This document shows, piece after piece, positions 29,080 to 38,287 of a stretch of DNA of 52,752 nt. The stretch spans positions 1-52,752 of the forward strand of contig JAKSQP010000016.1 in assembly GCA_024404025.1 (NCBI GenBank). The letters run 5' to 3'. Positions within the stretch are counted from its first letter, which is position 1; every line of letters starts with the position of its first letter. The stretch comes from Clostridia bacterium. GTDB lineage: Bacteria > Bacillota > Clostridia > Oscillospirales > Acutalibacteraceae. A program made the position numbers and the translations under genes. The notes under the pieces were generated by a model. It was not told the origin of the DNA. It did not search any database and saw nothing but the letters and a program-made list of their open reading frames with translations.

Positions 29080-30249
29080 ATGAAAAAAACATCACTTAAA
29101 ATCATCTCCCTGTTTTTTGCAATGCTCCTCACCTTCTCCTCTTTTATGCTTGTCGGTGCATCGGCAGGCCTTGCGGGAGAAACGGAAAAAATTCCGGAGA
29201 GCATTCACGCCGGAGTGCCGGAGCCTGAAATTTCGATAACTGCCGAAAACATGCAGATCATCATCGGCAAAAAAACACAGCTCACGGCAGAACTTATCAA
29301 CTGCCCCGAAGGAACAGAGGTCAGATGGGAATCATCCGATAAAAACGTAGCTTTTGTTGATCAAAAAGGTCTTGTCAGAGGCAGGAGTGCCGGCAGAGCG
29401 GTCATCACCGCCAAGGCATCCGTAAACGAAAAAGAAATAACGGGCGCCTATGTGATCCATGTTGTCAAAAGAAGCAATTTTGTTTATGACCTTCTTGTTT
29501 CAAAACAGGTTTTAAGCTATAAATACAGCTATGTTGATGATTATTATTATACAAATGACAAAAAATGCTGGCAATCCAATTTCGGCTTCAACAAGCTCTA
29601 TGATATAGTTGCTCCCTATGTGCTGATGGAATATGACTATGTTCGTGTTCATTTTACTTATGAGCAGAAGGACTGGATGGTTCAGCTCTGGAAAGGTCAG
29701 TATGGTCTTCTCTTTTACGGATGCGAAATGGGAATTTATAACAAACCGCATTCGGACAAAAGAGATAAGCTTCTCACGACCTATTCCTGCGCTCCCCAGA
29801 GTGACTGGCAGAAAATGGAAATGAGCCTTTATCACGATAAACTTCTCAACGGAAACTATGTTCGTGAATTCACAAGAGATTATGACGATTACTGGTGGTG
29901 CACCGGCTTCAAGGACGGTCATCTTCTTGTAGAAGAGCCTGCATCCGAGCTTCGGATGGTCAGCAGAATCACCTTTAAGAACGAAGAAATGACTTCTCTT
30001 TTCGTCAACGGACTTGAAGAATGCGGCTTTTCAAGGCTTGAGGGCAAAAGCACGGATGATATAGATATCGACCAGTTCTGCGTTGACGGCAATGATGTTT
30101 ATTTCAAATGGCAGAATATTTCCAACGCCGAAAACACGATGCCCATAAAGATCGCTGCGGGAACGCTCTTCTTTCTTAACATTTTAGCCGTTATAATGTT
30201 AGTTTTCGGACTTTTCGGAATGGCAGGATTCTTTATTTTCGTATTATAA
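29080..30249 (+). CDS. Exported Big_2/DUF4474 membrane protein
   Basis: 389 residues. After a signal peptide (MKKTSLKIISLFFAMLLTFSSFM), residues about 55-130 form a Big_2 Ig-like domain (TAELINCPEGTEVRWESSDK, GLVRGRSAGRAVITA). Residues about 150-345 match DUF4474 (FGFNKLYDIVAPYVLMEYDY; DWMVQLWKGQYGLLFYGCEMG), a domain of unknown function found in clostridial surface proteins. A C-terminal helix (AAGTLFFLNILAVIMLVFGL onwards) anchors it, with the domains outside the cell. GGAGG precedes the ATG and a terminator follows. Confidence 0.8.
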   Translation: MKKTSLKIISLFFAMLLTFSSFMLVGASAGLAGETEKIPESIHAGVPEPEISITAENMQIIIGKKTQLTAELINCPEGTEVRWESSDKNVAFVDQKGLVRGRSAGRAVITAKASVNEKEITGAYVIHVVKRSNFVYDLLVSKQVLSYKYSYVDDYYYTNDKKCWQSNFGFNKLYDIVAPYVLMEYDYVRVHFTYEQKDWMVQLWKGQYGLLFYGCEMGIYNKPHSDKRDKLLTTYSCAPQSDWQKMEMSLYHDKLLNGNYVREFTRDYDDYWWCTGFKDGHLLVEEPASELRMVSRITFKNEEMTSLFVNGLEECGFSRLEGKSTDDIDIDQFCVDGNDVYFKWQNISNAENTMPIKIAAGTLFFLNILAVIMLVFGLFGMAGFFIFVL

Positions 30250-30256
30250 AAGCAAA

Positions 30257-30296
30257 GGCTGGCGGAGAATTTGATATATCCGTCAGCCATTTTTTG
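30257..30296 (+). terminator. Terminator after the DUF4474 gene
   Basis: GGCTGGCGGA (30257-30266) pairs with TCCGTCAGCC (30279-30288) with one G-U pair, followed by a T run. Confidence 0.85.
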
Positions 30297-30306
30297 CTTT
30301 TTCCCC

Positions 30307-30335
30307 TTGAAATTTTATTAATTATATAGTAAAAT
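30307..30335 (+). promoter_or_regulatory. Promoter of the lipoprotein gene
   Basis: TTGAAA (30307-30312), a 17-bp spacer and TAAAAT (30330-30335). Confidence 0.7.
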
Positions 30336-30375
30336 ACCAACAAACCCACCGCAAATATGAAAGGAGAAAAATCCA

Positions 30376-31275
30376 ATGAAAAAATTTGCAGCATTACTCC
30401 TCGTTCTCGTAATGGTTCTCAGCTTTGCAGCCTGCGGCGGCAAGGCAGATCCCGAAACAACAGCAGCTACCAAAGAAAACATTTCGGCAGAGCCCGTTTC
30501 AGAAGAAGCTTCATCAGAAGCTGTCAGCGAAAATGCTTCAGAAGCAGCATCGGAAACAGCATCAGAAGCAGTATCGGCAGACGCTTCCGAGCCCGTATCT
30601 GATCCTAAAGCTCCCGTTGCAGCTCCCGCAAACAATGCTGAAATCGTTGCTCTTTACAATTCGGCAGTCAACTCCGCTGTTGATGCAAAAGCAGGCTTTA
30701 ACAAGGCCCGCTATGTTGACAACGAATCTTTCGATCTTGACCTTGCTCTTAAAGCATTCAAGAGCCTTGTTGAAAAATTCGTAGGCATCGGCGCTGAAAA
30801 CAGATACACAGAATCTGTTGCTCAGGGTCAGTGGGATTCAGATCCCAAGAGAGCATATCTCCGCAAGAGCACTATCGGCGAAGCTGACATCACCGGCGCA
30901 GCCTGCGCTCAGGAAGGCAACTTCTATGTTGTTACTCTTAACATCAAGAACGGCAACAGCCACGGCGGCAAGTCAAACAAATTCACAAATGCTCCCGTTG
31001 ACAAGTGCGGCATCTGCGTAGGCAACGAAGACAAGGGCTATTATGACCACAAGACAGGCGAAGTTATCTATGCGGCAATCGGCGGCACCTATGCAGGCGC
31101 TGACATTCAGGAAAGCTACAACAACGCAAAAGCAGTTGCAAAGATCGACGCTGCAACAGGCAAGCTTGTAAGCCTTACCGTTACTTATAAGATTTCCGTT
31201 GCTATTGATATCGGCATCGGCGACGGCACCGCAACAGGCAACTCACATATCGAATACACAAACGTTAAGTATTAA
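30376..31275 (+). CDS. Putative lipoprotein, function unknown
   Basis: 299 residues. The signal ends in a lipobox (LSFAACGG, Cys near residue 20). Residues 25-78 are a low-complexity Glu/Ala/Ser spacer made of repeated SEAxSE units, like a wall-spanning stalk. Residues about 85-299 form a globular domain with no motif that I recognise; it includes SHGGKSNKFTNAPVDKCGICV and a C-terminal KLVSLTVTYKISVAIDIG. It has its own promoter and terminator, so it is a single gene. Codon use matches highly expressed genes here (GGC, GTT, CTT). It should be anchored to the outer face of the membrane. Confidence 0.8.
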   Translation: MKKFAALLLVLVMVLSFAACGGKADPETTAATKENISAEPVSEEASSEAVSENASEAASETASEAVSADASEPVSDPKAPVAAPANNAEIVALYNSAVNSAVDAKAGFNKARYVDNESFDLDLALKAFKSLVEKFVGIGAENRYTESVAQGQWDSDPKRAYLRKSTIGEADITGAACAQEGNFYVVTLNIKNGNSHGGKSNKFTNAPVDKCGICVGNEDKGYYDHKTGEVIYAAIGGTYAGADIQESYNNAKAVAKIDAATGKLVSLTVTYKISVAIDIGIGDGTATGNSHIEYTNVKY

Positions 31276-31284
31276 TTACCGTAC

Positions 31285-31318
31285 AAAAAAGAGGCCGTCT
31301 TCCGACAGCCTCTTTTTT
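31285..31318 (+). terminator. Terminator after the lipoprotein gene
   Basis: AAAAAAGAGGC (31285-31295) pairs with GCCTCTTTTTT (31308-31318). Confidence 0.9.
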
Positions 31319-31330
31319 GCTTTGAACTGT

Positions 31331-31363
31331 AAAAGGCACGGATGAAATTCATCCGTGCCTTTT
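31331..31363 (-). terminator. Terminator of htrA, related to the REP-like palindrome
   Basis: AAAAGGCACGGATG (31331-31344) pairs with CATCCGTGCCTTTT (31350-31363). The arm GGCACGGAT is the same as in the repeats at 9173, 18233 and 52704, so a REP-type palindrome seems to serve as terminator here. Confidence 0.75.
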
Positions 31364-31373
31364 GATTTATTTA

Positions 31374-32939
31374 TCAATATCCGAAGTTTCCGAAGAATTC
31401 AAACGGATCAATATAGCGATAAGTCGTTTCCTTTTCTTCAACCGTTCCCTTGTCTTCGACAAGCGTGAATTCAACCTCAAATTCTGTGATTTCATAGTTG
31501 CTTTCGATTCTGCATATCGTCAGCTTATGCTTATCTCCTACCTTGCCGTTATCAACAAGCTCAAGAAGAACATCCGCCGTTGTGAGGTCTTTGCCGTCAA
31601 CCTTTGTGATAAGGTCATATTGTCTTACTTCCGTATTTGCAAGCGAGCTGTCGCTGCTGATTTCGTTGATAATGAGCGAACCGGAGGGAAGACCCTTGAT
31701 CCTTGCTATCATGCTGTATTGAGTGCTTGCGCTGAGCGGATAATAGGTAATGCCGAGCTTCGGTCTGTCGGGAACATAACCGACCTTGATAAGATTATCA
31801 ACAATTGATTTTGCATAAGTGATGGGAATTGCAAAGCCGATTCCTTCATATTCCGTTGAAGCAATTTTCTGCGAGTTGATTCCGATGACCTGGCCGTATT
31901 GATTTGCAAGCGCACCGCCGGAGTTGCCGGGATTGATTGCCGCACTGTGCTGAATACATTTCATCGTGTAACCGATTTCGCTGCTTATGGGTCTGTCAAT
32001 CGAGGCAACATAACCGCCGGTGAATGAGCCGAAGAATTCAACTCCGCCCGGGTTGCCGACTGCATAAACAGGGTCGCCTACCGAAAGAGCATTTGAATCG
32101 CCGAATTCCGCTGCAGAAAGTCCTTTTGCTTTGATTTTGAGAACGCCTATATCCGTTCTTATATCGTATCCGACGATTTCGGCATCGTATGCCGTTCCGT
32201 CCTCTGTCTGAACCGCTATCGTTACGCCCTTATCTTTTATAACATGAGCGCAGGTGATGATATAAGTGTAGGTTTTGCTTGAATCCTCGCCCATAATTAT
32301 TCCGGAGCCTTCGCCTGCAGTTGAGGTCGAATTCTTTCTGTAAACAAGAATTCCGACATTGCTCTCTCTGACCTTGGCTGCGATTTCCGTTGTTGAAAGC
32401 GGACCCGTTTTATTGGTTTTTGTCGGAGTTACGGGAGATTCGTTGATGTTGAGGCTTGCATCTCCCTTTTCTTCACTGCTTGCCGAATAACCGTTGCTTT
32501 TACGGTTGACCGTATATTTCAGAACCGATATTCCGCCTGCAATGACCGCCAGAAGAGCAATGGCGGCAACAACTATAATAAATATTTTTGCGCCTTTGTT
32601 GCTTTTTTTCGGAGCCTCGGCAGCAGCATTCTGATTCTGCACAAAGTTGCGATACATCTGCTGATAGCTTTCCGCAGAATCCGGATCGGGATTTCCGTAT
32701 TGCGGCTGACTGTATTGCTGCTGAACGAACTGCTGCTGATTTGCCGGTTCCGCATGAACTTCGGGAATTTCCTCTTCTGCGGTCTCAAACGGCTTTTCTT
32801 CAAACACTTCTTCAACGATTTCGTTTTCTATGATCTCCGATTCCGTGTTCTGTTCCTCTTCGGGGGCAAAGGGTTCCTGCGCATTTTCTTCCCGGACGGG
32901 TTCTTCTTCAAAGCTGTTTTTTTCAAATTCTTCGCTCAT
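31374..32939 (-). CDS. HtrA/DegP-type serine protease with PDZ domain, membrane-anchored
   Basis: 521 residues. Residues 1-120 are an acidic, Glu/Gln-rich cytoplasmic segment. A membrane helix follows (IFIIVVAAIALLAVIAGGI, near 124-143). Residues about 190-390 form the trypsin-like domain with the triad His in ITCAHVIKDKG, Asp in RTDIGVLKI and Ser in NPGNSGGAL. Residues about 400-495 form a PDZ domain. It degrades or refolds damaged exported proteins. The neighbouring two-component system is transcribed in the same direction with a roughly 100-base gap and may respond to envelope stress. GGAGG precedes the ATG. Confidence 0.93.
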   Translation of the reverse strand: MSEEFEKNSFEEEPVREENAQEPFAPEEEQNTESEIIENEIVEEVFEEKPFETAEEEIPEVHAEPANQQQFVQQQYSQPQYGNPDPDSAESYQQMYRNFVQNQNAAAEAPKKSNKGAKIFIIVVAAIALLAVIAGGISVLKYTVNRKSNGYSASSEEKGDASLNINESPVTPTKTNKTGPLSTTEIAAKVRESNVGILVYRKNSTSTAGEGSGIIMGEDSSKTYTYIITCAHVIKDKGVTIAVQTEDGTAYDAEIVGYDIRTDIGVLKIKAKGLSAAEFGDSNALSVGDPVYAVGNPGGVEFFGSFTGGYVASIDRPISSEIGYTMKCIQHSAAINPGNSGGALANQYGQVIGINSQKIASTEYEGIGFAIPITYAKSIVDNLIKVGYVPDRPKLGITYYPLSASTQYSMIARIKGLPSGSLIINEISSDSSLANTEVRQYDLITKVDGKDLTTADVLLELVDNGKVGDKHKLTICRIESNYEITEFEVEFTLVEDKGTVEEKETTYRYIDPFEFFGNFGY

Positions 32940-33043
32940 ATTTCTTCCTCCATCTCATTTGCTTTTGTTATATTTTAACTTGCGTCTGTTAAAAATTCTT
33001 TAACCGGCATTTAACAAAGCAATAATTAACAATATATTTTTTG

Positions 33044-34537
33044 TTAATTCAGCGGAAGCTGAACAATAAATTCAGCGTATTCGCCCTCAACGCTTCTTGC
33101 GGCGATCCTACCGCCGTTAAGCTCAACAAGCGTTTTGACAATATAAAGACCCATTCCGGCTCCCTTTATATCATAACTTCTTGATTTATCAAGCTTATAG
33201 AATCTTTCAAATATTTTGTCGATTTCATCGCTCGGAATTCCCTTGCCGCTGTTGCGGATTTTGATGATCGCCTTTTCGGGATCCGATTTGACGGTTGCCT
33301 CGATATATCCTCCGTCGGGGGTAAATTTGACCGCATTATCTATAAGGTTATATACAACCTGATTTATCATATCCTTGTCTGCAAGAATGCTGCATCCTGC
33401 AATTGATTCAAGTCCTCTGATCTCAATGTTTTTCTTATCAATAAGCTGCTCAAATGCAAGCAGAGTTCTGAAAACCATTTCCGAAACATCAAATTTAACC
33501 GGTTTAATGTCAAGCTCTCCGGCTTCGATCTTGCTGATATTCAGCATTGAGGTAACAAGCCTTGCAAGCCTCTTGACTTCATCTGAAACGATGCAGAGAT
33601 AATGCTTTTCGTTTTCCTTTTCGATAGTGCCGTCAAGAATTCCGTCAATGAAACCGCCTATTGTGGTCATCGGGGTTTTCAGCTCGTGAGAAACATTCGC
33701 AATGAAGCTTCGCCTTGATGTTTCAAGGGTTGCAAGCGCCTGCGCCATCAAATTGAACGCCGTTATCAGTTCATCGACTTCATCATGCCCGAAAATCGGA
33801 TGCGTTGCTCTCTTGAGGTTGATTCTGCACGAAAAATCGCCGTTTGCATATTGCTTTGCCGCCGCCGACATTGCCCGAAGAGGCTTTGTGAATCTGTAAC
33901 TGACAAGATAAACGAGCGCAAATGCAATTATAAACGCAAACAGAGATGCAACAAAGAACATCTTGAAAATTGCGGCAACATAGGGAGTCAGTCCCTCAAC
34001 AACGGGCTGCGTTGAAAAAACTGCACCGATGGCCCTGCCGTTAACGATAAGCGGCGAACTGACAACAAAATATACGCCGTCAAGCACTCCGTTGAGATTG
34101 CCCATTGAGCGGCAATCCTTTTTGAGAGCCGTGTTCATTATTTCAGCCGGAATGTGATATGCGTTATGTGTTTCGCAATTGCCCGTGTAAAGAGCCATAT
34201 TCGAAAGCAGAAGATCCTTGCAATAAACAACATAGCCGTCGCTGTTGGTTATGAAAACATCGGCATCAACGGCATTTGAAATCTGAAGCAGAGTGTTGCA
34301 GATAACAATGACCGAGGCACTTTTGCTTTCGCCCATATAATCCGACTGAAAAACATTTCTTGTGTTTTCCGAAATATTCCTTGTATTTTCGGAAAGCAGA
34401 TCCATTTTTTCATCCATCCACAGCTTCGAAACAAACAACAAGAGAGCTCCGCCTAAAAAGACGAAGCTCGCAAGAATGATCGAAATTGTGATAACAAAAT
34501 ACTTCCGGAAAAGTCCGGAGCTTCTTTTGCCGCGCAT
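33044..34537 (-). CDS. Sensor histidine kinase with HAMP domain
   Basis: 497 residues. Membrane helices near residues 10-35 and 190-212 enclose an extracellular sensor of about 155 residues. A HAMP domain follows (SYRFTKPLRAMSAAAKQY), then HisKA with the phospho-acceptor His in NVSHELKTPMTTIGGF, and HATPase (VVYNLIDNAVKFTPDGGYIE; RNSGKGIPSDEI; IKGAGMGLYIV). It phosphorylates the OmpR-type regulator encoded 18 bases upstream. The likely signal is extracytoplasmic. It ends next to the htrA gene. Confidence 0.95.
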   Translation of the reverse strand: MRGKRSSGLFRKYFVITISIILASFVFLGGALLLFVSKLWMDEKMDLLSENTRNISENTRNVFQSDYMGESKSASVIVICNTLLQISNAVDADVFITNSDGYVVYCKDLLLSNMALYTGNCETHNAYHIPAEIMNTALKKDCRSMGNLNGVLDGVYFVVSSPLIVNGRAIGAVFSTQPVVEGLTPYVAAIFKMFFVASLFAFIIAFALVYLVSYRFTKPLRAMSAAAKQYANGDFSCRINLKRATHPIFGHDEVDELITAFNLMAQALATLETSRRSFIANVSHELKTPMTTIGGFIDGILDGTIEKENEKHYLCIVSDEVKRLARLVTSMLNISKIEAGELDIKPVKFDVSEMVFRTLLAFEQLIDKKNIEIRGLESIAGCSILADKDMINQVVYNLIDNAVKFTPDGGYIEATVKSDPEKAIIKIRNSGKGIPSDEIDKIFERFYKLDKSRSYDIKGAGMGLYIVKTLVELNGGRIAARSVEGEYAEFIVQLPLN

Positions 34538-34555
34538 TATGTTTCACTCCGAAAA

Positions 34556-35245
34556 TCAATCTTTTGTGGCGAACTTATATCCCACGCTCCAAACCGTTTT
34601 AAGCTCCCATTTTTCTGAAACGCCCTCAAGCTTTTCACGAAGACGCTTAACATGAACATCAACCGTTCTTGAGTCTCCGTAATAATCGAAGCCCCAAACC
34701 TCATCAAGAAGCTGATCTCTTGTAAAAACTCTGTTGGGATTGCTTGCAAGATGATAAATAAGCTCCAGCTCTTTCGGAGGAGTGTCTATCTTTTCGCCGC
34801 CGACCGTAAGCTCATAGTTTGTAAGATTGATAACAAGTCTGTCGTATCTGACCTCTTTGATGTCCGCTTTGGGGGCAGAGCCCGTTCTGCGGAGCACGGC
34901 CTTGATTCTGACCATAACCTCTTTTGCATCAAAGGGTTTAACAACATAATCATCTGCGCCGAGTTCAAAGCCGAGCACCTTATCAAAGGTTTCGCCTTTG
35001 GCGGTGAGCATAATTATGGGCTTGTCCGAAAATTTTCTGACCTCTCTGCAAACCTGCCAGCCGTCAAGCACGGGAAGCATTATGTCAAGAAGCATAAGGT
35101 CAGGCTCATTTTCCTGAAAGACTTTGACTGCATCCGCACCGTTATTCGCAATGCTGACCTCATAGCCTTCTTTTTCAAGATAAAGCCTTAACAATTCGCA
35201 GATATTAGTATCATCATCAACAACGAGTATTCTCTCGTTTGCCAT
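34556..35245 (-). CDS. OmpR/PhoB-family response regulator
   Basis: 229 residues. Receiver domain: acidic pair in ILVVDDDTN, phosphorylation Asp in LMLLDIMLP (near residue 53), Thr in IMLTAKGE and Lys in VVKPFDAKE. C-terminal winged helix: FTRDQLLDEVWGFDYYGDSRTVDVHVKRLREKL. ATG 35245 is chosen because the in-frame upstream ATG (35263) lies at the ribosome site itself (GAGGGGG). It is the first gene of the regulator-kinase pair. A TATAAT-like -10 box lies upstream without a clear -35 box, so the promoter may need an activator, perhaps the regulator itself. Confidence 0.95.
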   Translation of the reverse strand: MANERILVVDDDTNICELLRLYLEKEGYEVSIANNGADAVKVFQENEPDLMLLDIMLPVLDGWQVCREVRKFSDKPIIMLTAKGETFDKVLGFELGADDYVVKPFDAKEVMVRIKAVLRRTGSAPKADIKEVRYDRLVINLTNYELTVGGEKIDTPPKELELIYHLASNPNRVFTRDQLLDEVWGFDYYGDSRTVDVHVKRLREKLEGVSEKWELKTVWSVGYKFATKD

Positions 35246-35367
35246 GATTTTTCCCCCTCTCAATATTTGGTTTTACAAGTATTATTATACTCGGATTTAT
35301 AAAAAATTTGTGAATTCGGATAAAATAATCTGTTACATAACGCCGCAAAGATTAAGTAACTGTGAAT

Positions 35368-36399
35368 TTATTTTACCGAAAATTTGAACACCGTTGTGCT
35401 TGTAAATTTTTCGCCTGCGCCGAATGTGCATTGAGGCCATTCCGGCATATTGGGCGTGTTGGGATAAAACTGGGTTTCAAGGCAGAAGCCTGCGTGCTTC
35501 TTCATCGGCTTTCCTCCCTTGCCGTTGACCGTTCCGTCAAGGAAGTTGCCGGTATAAAGCTGAATTCCGAGAAGGTCTGTATAAACCTCAAGCGTTCTGC
35601 CGCTTTCAGGGTCGTATGCCGCCGCAGCCGGTCCGTCGCCATCATTGAGGCAGAAATTATGGTCATAGCCTCTGCACATAATGAGCTGCTCATCGTCTGC
35701 GCCTATATCTCTGCCGATGGGCTTCGGCGTTCTGAAATCAAATGCCGTTCCCTCAACGGCTCTGATTTCGCCGGTGGGAATGCTTCTTTCGTCGGTCGGA
35801 GTAAATGAATCCGCATTTATCATAAGCTCCGTGCCGAGCACATCCTCTTTGCCCGAAAGATTGAAATATGCGTGATTCGTCATATTGATAACTGTTTTCT
35901 TATCGCTGACCGCATAATAATCAATTTTGAGCGCATCGTTTTCATAAAGAGTAAATGTAACTCTGAATTCAACCTTTCCCGGAAATCCTTTTGCTCCGTC
36001 GGGGCTTGTATAGCTCATTTCAAGGCAGTTATCATCAACTATGATCGCATTCCAGACGGCCTTTGAAAGCTCATCTCCGCCGTGAAGGCAGGTTATTCCT
36101 TTCTCATTTTTGAAAACCTCGTATTTAACGCCGTCAATAGTGAATTCACCGTTTGCGATTCTGTTTGCATATCTGCCGACTGTTACGCCCTGGTTATCCG
36201 AAAGCTTCTCGTTGCCCTCAATATCATCAAAGCCGATAAGTATGTCGCCGAGCTCGCCGTTTCTGTCTTTTGTATAAATATTGTTGACCGTTGCGCCGTA
36301 AGTTATAATATCGACTGCCGTTTCGTTTGAATTCTTAAGCTCATAAATATCAACTCTTCTGCCGTCGGAGGTTTCTCCGAAATAATTCTTGGTTATCAT
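35368..36399 (-). CDS. galM: Aldose 1-epimerase (mutarotase)
   Basis: 343 residues of the galactose mutarotase family, which interconverts alpha and beta anomers for the Leloir pathway. Markers: YGATVNNIY, GRYANRIANGEF, the catalytic His in NMTNHAYFNLSG, and the catalytic Glu in CLETQFYPNTPN. It is a single gene with a strong promoter and an AAAGGAAG ribosome site. It is functionally related to the galactokinase-like gene at 16331-17740 but not linked to it. Confidence 0.95.
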   Translation of the reverse strand: MITKNYFGETSDGRRVDIYELKNSNETAVDIITYGATVNNIYTKDRNGELGDILIGFDDIEGNEKLSDNQGVTVGRYANRIANGEFTIDGVKYEVFKNEKGITCLHGGDELSKAVWNAIIVDDNCLEMSYTSPDGAKGFPGKVEFRVTFTLYENDALKIDYYAVSDKKTVINMTNHAYFNLSGKEDVLGTELMINADSFTPTDERSIPTGEIRAVEGTAFDFRTPKPIGRDIGADDEQLIMCRGYDHNFCLNDGDGPAAAAYDPESGRTLEVYTDLLGIQLYTGNFLDGTVNGKGGKPMKKHAGFCLETQFYPNTPNMPEWPQCTFGAGEKFTSTTVFKFSVK

Positions 36400-36440
36400 A
36401 ATTTATTCTTCCTTTAAAAATTTATTTCATTTATATTCTA

Positions 36441-36469
36441 ATTGTAACATCAGCGATTTTCTTTGTCAA
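36441..36469 (-). promoter_or_regulatory. Promoter of galM
   Basis: On the minus strand: TTGACA (complement of 36464-36469), a 17-bp spacer and TACAAT (complement of 36441-36446). Confidence 0.75.
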
Positions 36470-36517
36470 CCGAAAGAAAAAACATACAAAAAATAATAAA
36501 TAATTATTAATAAATTG

Positions 36518-36546
36518 TTGACAGAATAAAAATTAAATGATAATAT
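36518..36546 (+). promoter_or_regulatory. Promoter of the secreted zinc-finger-like gene
   Basis: TTGACA (36518-36523), a 17-bp spacer ending in ATGA, and TAATAT (36541-36546). It has the same hexamers and spacer end as the promoter at 51792-51820 of a similar gene. Confidence 0.75.
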
Positions 36547-36598
36547 ATATTGCACAATGTGTTTTTACACAAAAAATAAGAAAAGGATGGAATCCGAA

Positions 36599-37138
36599 AT
36601 GAAAAAGTTCATAGCAGTTCTTCTCGCAGCAATGTTTGTTCTTTCAGCATCAGTTATGGCTTTCGCAGAAAAAGGCACAGCAGAATATGTTTGCCAGTTT
36701 TGCGATGCAGAATTTGAAGATGCAGCTTCTCTTGCGGAACACGCAGCAGCTACTTATCCCGTACCCGGCCACACAACAAAATGCACAAATCACTGCGACA
36801 TTGATTTCGACGGCACAGATGACAAGTGCGACTTTGAAACAAAGTACGTAGCAGAGATGACTCGCCATCAGGATTTCTGTGATTACAAAGACACAGCTTC
36901 CAACATGGACAAGGCTATCAATTACTTCAAGGTTGGCGTTATCGGCGAAGGCTTCAAGTATCTTGGCAAAGCTATCATCGACTTCGTTAAGAGCGATACC
37001 TTCAAGGGCATCCTCGACAAGGTTGTTGGCGTTGTTAAGGGCATTGACCTCAGCGGCGTTATCGGCACCGTTAAGGGCGTTATCGAAAAGATCCCCTTTG
37101 GCGATATCGTAGCAAAGATCCAGGGTCTTGTTGGCTGA
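36599..37138 (+). CDS. Small secreted protein with zinc-finger-like Cys/His motif
   Basis: 179 residues. The signal peptide is MKKFIAVLLAAMFVLSASVM to about AFA. Residues 28-60 contain CQFC-x12-H-x9-H, close to a C2H2 zinc finger but with a longer His spacing, followed by more Cys (TNHCDIDFDG, KCDFETK) and HQDFC. The C-terminal half (about 100-179) is amphipathic and hydrophobic helix (VVGVVKGIDLSGVIGTVKGV). The function is unknown. ATG 36599 is chosen because AAGGATGG lies before it and it gives a clean signal peptide. The gene at 51871-52611 shares the layout and promoter type. A terminator follows. Confidence 0.75.
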   Translation: MKKFIAVLLAAMFVLSASVMAFAEKGTAEYVCQFCDAEFEDAASLAEHAAATYPVPGHTTKCTNHCDIDFDGTDDKCDFETKYVAEMTRHQDFCDYKDTASNMDKAINYFKVGVIGEGFKYLGKAIIDFVKSDTFKGILDKVVGVVKGIDLSGVIGTVKGVIEKIPFGDIVAKIQGLVG

Positions 37139-37157
37139 TTAAATTCAACACAAATTG

Positions 37158-37187
37158 CGGCTATGCTGAAAAGCATAGCCGTTTTTG
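37158..37187 (+). terminator. Terminator after the zinc-finger-like gene
   Basis: CGGCTATGCT (37158-37167) pairs with AGCATAGCCG (37172-37181), followed by TTTTTG. Confidence 0.9.
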
Positions 37188-37204
37188 TTTTTTCGAAAAC
37201 AGAT

Positions 37205-37240
37205 AGCAAAAGAAGGCACATTTCTGTGCCTTCTTTTGCT
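37205..37240. terminator. Second strong hairpin (bidirectional terminator)
   Basis: A 15-bp perfect stem, AGCAAAAGAAGGCAC (37205-37219) with its complement (37226-37240), and a six-base loop. A and T runs on both sides allow function in either direction. The next 140 bases hold nothing recognisable. Confidence 0.75.
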
Positions 37241-37382
37241 TTGGGTTGAATTGAGGAGGGGTATTGCTATGCTTTGTTGAGCAGCACCTCACGGGTTGCG
37301 GCTCCCGCTCGGTACAACTAAATAATAACCTCCAATTATTAATCCGGTATGAATTGAATTTAAACTATCGTAAGATAATTTG

Positions 37383-38276
37383 TTAATTCACATCCGCATA
37401 AAGTTCTTTGATATATGCTTCAACATCAGCTCTCGTTCCCTTGAAGGGACCGGGAGTTTCCATTTTCAGCGAAACCGTTGCCGTTGCGGTGAGAAGAGCT
37501 TCGGGAATGCTCTTATTTAATCTTTCATTTATATATGCGGCAAATGTTGTGTCGCCTCTGCCGGTTCTTCCGCTGAGGTTTCTCGCTCTTATCGGGCAGG
37601 TGTAAAACTCATTTCCGTCATAAATCAGCACTTCGGTGTTATGAGTTATCATAATTTCCTTTGCGCCCCATGAATAGAGATGCTTTGCGGCTTCCTTTCT
37701 GTCAGCGCAGCCGGTCATGATTTCGGCTTCTGCGGCATCGGTCTTGAGGTATCTTACATACGGCAGGCATTCTTTTTTATCTTTCCAATCTTCAAAAAAC
37801 ATTGAGCCATCATCGTTGACATGGCGGAGCATTGCCTGAACGTCAACTGCAATGTCGCCTTTTTTTGCAACTTCACGCATCATTTCGCCGTCAAAATCTC
37901 CGAAAACAAGGCCTGCGAAATGATAAATCGAGCAATCCAGATCGGGCAGCTCCGAAGCGTTGAACGGATCGCCTTTTGAAAGGCAGGAGCAGGTGCGGCG
38001 TTCCTTATCGGCGGTGTGATAGATATTCACCATATCTGTTGATTTTTCGCTCGGAAGGCAGAAAATATCCTCTTCCGGAATCGTAAAGCAGGGCAGACGG
38101 AAAGCCTTATCCTTATCCGCAATTTTTGTTACTGCGGCAACTCTGTGGCCGAGAGCATAAGCAGAGGCCGATGAATAAACAACTGCGCCGCCGACGATTT
38201 TGACATTGTTGCCGAGATGGTCGGTGTTTGAATCTACGGTTGCGTGACCGATGATCATTGAACTGTATTCAGCCAT
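37383..38276 (-). CDS. PfkB-family carbohydrate kinase
   Basis: 297 residues from ATG 38276, which is preceded by AAGGAG; an ATG at 38291 overlaps the upstream stop but contains the ribosome site. The ribokinase fold start is SMIIGHATVDSNTD with the substrate loop VGGAVVYSSASA. The ATP/anion-hole motif near the C-terminus is GRTGRGDTTFAAYI (family pattern D-T-x-x-G/A-D, with catalytic Asp in RGDT). It phosphorylates a sugar or nucleoside that cannot be named. It is the last gene of the rlmI, phospholipase-like, pfkB operon. Confidence 0.85.
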   Translation of the reverse strand: MAEYSSMIIGHATVDSNTDHLGNNVKIVGGAVVYSSASAYALGHRVAAVTKIADKDKAFRLPCFTIPEEDIFCLPSEKSTDMVNIYHTADKERRTCSCLSKGDPFNASELPDLDCSIYHFAGLVFGDFDGEMMREVAKKGDIAVDVQAMLRHVNDDGSMFFEDWKDKKECLPYVRYLKTDAAEAEIMTGCADRKEAAKHLYSWGAKEIMITHNTEVLIYDGNEFYTCPIRARNLSGRTGRGDTTFAAYINERLNKSIPEALLTATATVSLKMETPGPFKGTRADVEAYIKELYADVN

Positions 38277-38287
38277 AATTTTCTCCT

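Noticed and set aside
37241..37382. A tiny gene after GAGGAGG near 37253
   Set aside because: The ATG after it is followed at once by a stop after two codons, and nothing else is recognisable.
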